Shown piece by piece: positions 62,323-64,000 of a DNA stretch of 64,000 nucleotides. A program made the position numbers and the translations under genes. Origin of the DNA: JAPHTQ01 sp050288165 (GTDB taxonomy: Bacteria; Pseudomonadota; Gammaproteobacteria; Thiohalomonadales; Thiohalomonadaceae). The notes under the pieces were generated by a model, which saw only the letters and a program-made list of their open reading frames with translations, did not search any database and was not told where the DNA came from. Where the stretch lies: positions 186,001 through 250,000 of the forward strand of contig JBNKDG010000005.1 in assembly GCA_050288165.1 (NCBI GenBank), in the 5' to 3' direction. Each line of letters opens with the position of its first letter. Position 1 is the stretch's first letter.

Positions 62323-62844
62323 CTATTTGGCGCTGTGTTGGCGTAGATAGAATATGACTGGGCTCGCGCTAATTAGTGTTGTGCCGTTGGTATCGATAAC
62401 GCTGGCCGTTATCGTATGAGTTCCACGATCCAGGCCATCCAAACTTACATTGACGCTACTACCGTTCCCAATGGTTTTACCATCGAGCCGGACTACAACT
62501 GTGTGATTAGGCTTAAGCCCAGGTTCCACACTTACTGAGATGCTGACGGGACTGGTTCCTACCCAAAATGTCTGCTCCGCAGCGGGTGACGCTATATTGA
62601 TACCCGTGTAGGTTGCCTTGTTCTTCGGCGATTTGTTTTGATCGCTACGACGGATTGCCCGTGCTTCGTCCATTTGCTGCTTGATGGTTTGCACATCATG
62701 CAACTTGATCTCCTGACCACCCTGCGTCGGCTCATCGGTAAACTCCACCGTACCGTCGGGATGGACTACACGATAGCCGACATTATCTTCGGCCATCAGT
62801 GCTGCGCTGGTGCAAAGTAGTGAGACGAGAAGTAGCTTCTTCAT
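62323..62844 (-). CDS. DUF4124-type exported protein
   Basis: A 173-residue protein with a signal peptide (MKKLLLVSLLCTSAALMA), which sets the start at 62844 within a longer open frame. The N-terminal part of the mature protein has YRVVHPDGTVEFTDEPTQGG, the DUF4124 pattern. A coiled stretch is followed by a beta-rich C-terminal domain (about 95-173) with an immunoglobulin-like look (GTHTITASVID). This gene commonly sits between glnA and ntrB in gammaproteobacteria; its role is unknown. Confidence 0.85.
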   Translation of the reverse strand: MKKLLLVSLLCTSAALMAEDNVGYRVVHPDGTVEFTDEPTQGGQEIKLHDVQTIKQQMDEARAIRRSDQNKSPKNKATYTGINIASPAAEQTFWVGTSPVSISVSVEPGLKPNHTVVVRLDGKTIGNGSSVNVSLDGLDRGTHTITASVIDTNGTTLISASPVIFYLRQHSAK

Positions 62845-62892
62845 GCCAGAAGCATAATCCAGTGCGCCGGGTTCAACAATCTCGCACAAACA

Positions 62893-62916
62893 AAAACGCC
62901 CCCGAAGGGGCGTTTT
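62893..62916 (-). terminator. Intrinsic terminator after glnA
   Basis: A 10-bp stem AAAACGCCCC (62893-62902) with GGGGCGTTTT (62907-62916), loop CGAA. On the minus strand it ends in a T-run, 23 bases after the glnA stop. The symmetry would let it work in both directions. Confidence 0.9.
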
Positions 62917-62938
62917 GTTTTGCCGATACAACCGCTCC

Positions 62939-64000
62939 TTAGCAGGAGTAGTACATATCGAACTCGACCGGGTGAGTGGTCATGCGGATGCGGGTTACAT
63001 CGGCCATTTTCAGGTCAATGTAGGCATCGATCATGTCGTCGGTGAAAACGCCACCCTGGGTCAGGAACGCACGGTCTTCGTTGAGTGCGTCCAGCGCCAT
63101 GTCGAGGCTGTGGCAGACCTTCGGAATTTTTGCATCTTCTTCCGGCGGCAGGTCGTACAGGTCCTTGTCCATTGCTTCACCCGGGTGGATCTTGTTCAGG
63201 ATACCGTCCAGGCCAGCCATCAGGTAGGCAGCGAAGCAGAGGTACGGGTTAGCGGTCGGGTCACCGAAACGAACTTCGATACGGCGGCCTTTGGCGCTGG
63301 TGAACGGAATACGGATAGAAGCGGAACGGTTGCGGGCGGAGTAGGCCAGCATAACCGGAGCTTCGAAGCCGGGAACCAGACGCTTGTAAGAGTTGGTGGA
63401 CGGGTTGGCAAAGGCGTTCAGGGCCTTGGCGTGCTTGATGATACCGCCGATGTAGTACAGAGCGGTCTCGGACAGGCCACCATACTCGTTACCAGCAAAC
63501 AGGTTGGTACCGTCTTTGGCGATAGACATGTGCACGTGCATACCGGAACCGTTGTCGCCAACCATCGGCTTGGGCATGAAGGTCGCGGTCTTGCCGTAGC
63601 TGTGGGCAACGTTGTGTACGCAGTATTTCAGCAGCTGTACTTCGTCGGCTTTACGTACCAGGGTGTTGGCACCAACGCCGATTTCGCACTGGCCAGCAGT
63701 CGCAACTTCGTGGTGGTGAACTTCAACAACCAGACCCATCTCTTCCATCGCCAGGCACATGGCGCCACGGATGTCGTGCAGGGAGTCAACCGGCGGAACA
63801 GGGAAATAGCCGCCCTTAACGCCGGGACGGTGACCCATGTTGCCATCGGCGTAGGCTTTCTCGGAGTTCCACTCGGCTTCTTCAGAGTCGATCTTGACGA
63901 AAGAACCGCTCATGTCGGCGCCCCAACGGACGTCGTCGAAGATGAAGAATTCCGGCTCAGGGCCGAACAGGGCAGAGTCACCGATACCGGTGGATTTCAG
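62939..64000 (-). CDS. glnA: Glutamine synthetase type I, 3' part
   Basis: The last 353 residues of the dodecameric enzyme that makes glutamine from glutamate and ammonia; the start lies beyond the window. The visible start has FGPEPEFFIFDDVRW. The metal/ammonia region includes EVHHHEVATAGQCEIG, and the ATP-binding signature KPMVGDNGSGMHVHMS is complete. NRSASIRIP and the adenylylation loop with Tyr in DKDLYDLPPEE are present, so regulation by GlnE is likely. It is the usual NtrC target upstream of ntrBC. Confidence 0.97.
   Translation of the reverse strand: MKSTGIGDSALFGPEPEFFIFDDVRWGADMSGSFVKIDSEEAEWNSEKAYADGNMGHRPGVKGGYFPVPPVDSLHDIRGAMCLAMEEMGLVVEVHHHEVATAGQCEIGVGANTLVRKADEVQLLKYCVHNVAHSYGKTATFMPKPMVGDNGSGMHVHMSIAKDGTNLFAGNEYGGLSETALYYIGGIIKHAKALNAFANPSTNSYKRLVPGFEAPVMLAYSARNRSASIRIPFTSAKGRRIEVRFGDPTANPYLCFAAYLMAGLDGILNKIHPGEAMDKDLYDLPPEEDAKIPKVCHSLDMALDALNEDRAFLTQGGVFTDDMIDAYIDLKMADVTRIRMTTHPVEFDMYYSC

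Overview
The window looks like the chromosome of a free-living or symbiotic gammaproteobacterium, most likely of the sulfur-oxidising type (Chromatiales or Thiotrichales relatives). This rests on gene order and not on a database match. The order argH-algZ-algR-hemC-hemD-hemX-hemY is the Pseudomonas-like one. gpmI-envC-ctp-yibQ and yibN-grxC-secB-gpsA-trmL match the E. coli/gamma housekeeping order. ntrC-ntrB-glnA and an MSHA-type pilus cluster close the window.

Layout. 1-6.1 kb: accessory genes, namely a hybrid sensor kinase, an alpha/beta hydrolase, a 26-residue membrane microprotein behind two FNR-like boxes, a small MITE-like element and a REP-associated transposase between inverted REP palindromes. 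6.1-14.3 kb: argH, the algZ/algR two-component pair, a periplasmic thioredoxin-like protein and the haem genes hemCDXY. 14.4-35.8 kb: a roughly 21 kb two-partner-secretion / contact-dependent inhibition (CDI) locus, read entirely on the minus strand. 36.3-47.7 kb: housekeeping genes (ferredoxin reductase, DJ-1 protein, yibQ, ctp protease, envC, gpmI, a BigR/SqrR-like ArsR repressor, rhodanese, glutaredoxin, thioredoxin 2, secB, gpsA, trmL, class 1 pyrD). 47.8-59.6 kb: MSHA-like pilus assembly genes, two major pilin candidates, a 1496-residue MshQ-like adhesin with LamG-like domains, and four minor pilins. 59.6-64 kb: ntrC, ntrB, a DUF4124-type protein and the 3' part of glnA.

The CDI locus is the most interesting part. 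Its order of transcription is cdiB, a 2532-residue cdiA with a nucleotidyltransferase-like C-terminus, an immunity candidate, a zinc-ribbon protein, an insertion sequence, a nucleotidyltransferase (MNT)-HEPN gene split by one TGA, and then three orphan CdiA 3' modules with different toxin tips (HNH-like, an unnamed FHA tip, Ntox8-like). Each orphan is followed by its own immunity candidates. A response regulator, and the 17-codon remnant of a second copy, lie among these modules. Each orphan begins not with a TPS domain but with a short Sec-type signal peptide. That peptide is encoded by a 31-bp hairpin, and it is joined to three different points of the FHA repeat region. All four CdiA-type proteins share a HExxH zincin-like motif just before the variable toxin, suggesting a built-in protease step.

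How the genes may work together: the full CdiA needs CdiB for export, whereas the orphan modules carry their own inner-membrane signal. They may therefore be periplasmic toxins, or donor cassettes that recombine into cdiA. This is inference and has not been tested. RNA genes and CRISPR arrays were looked for and not seen.
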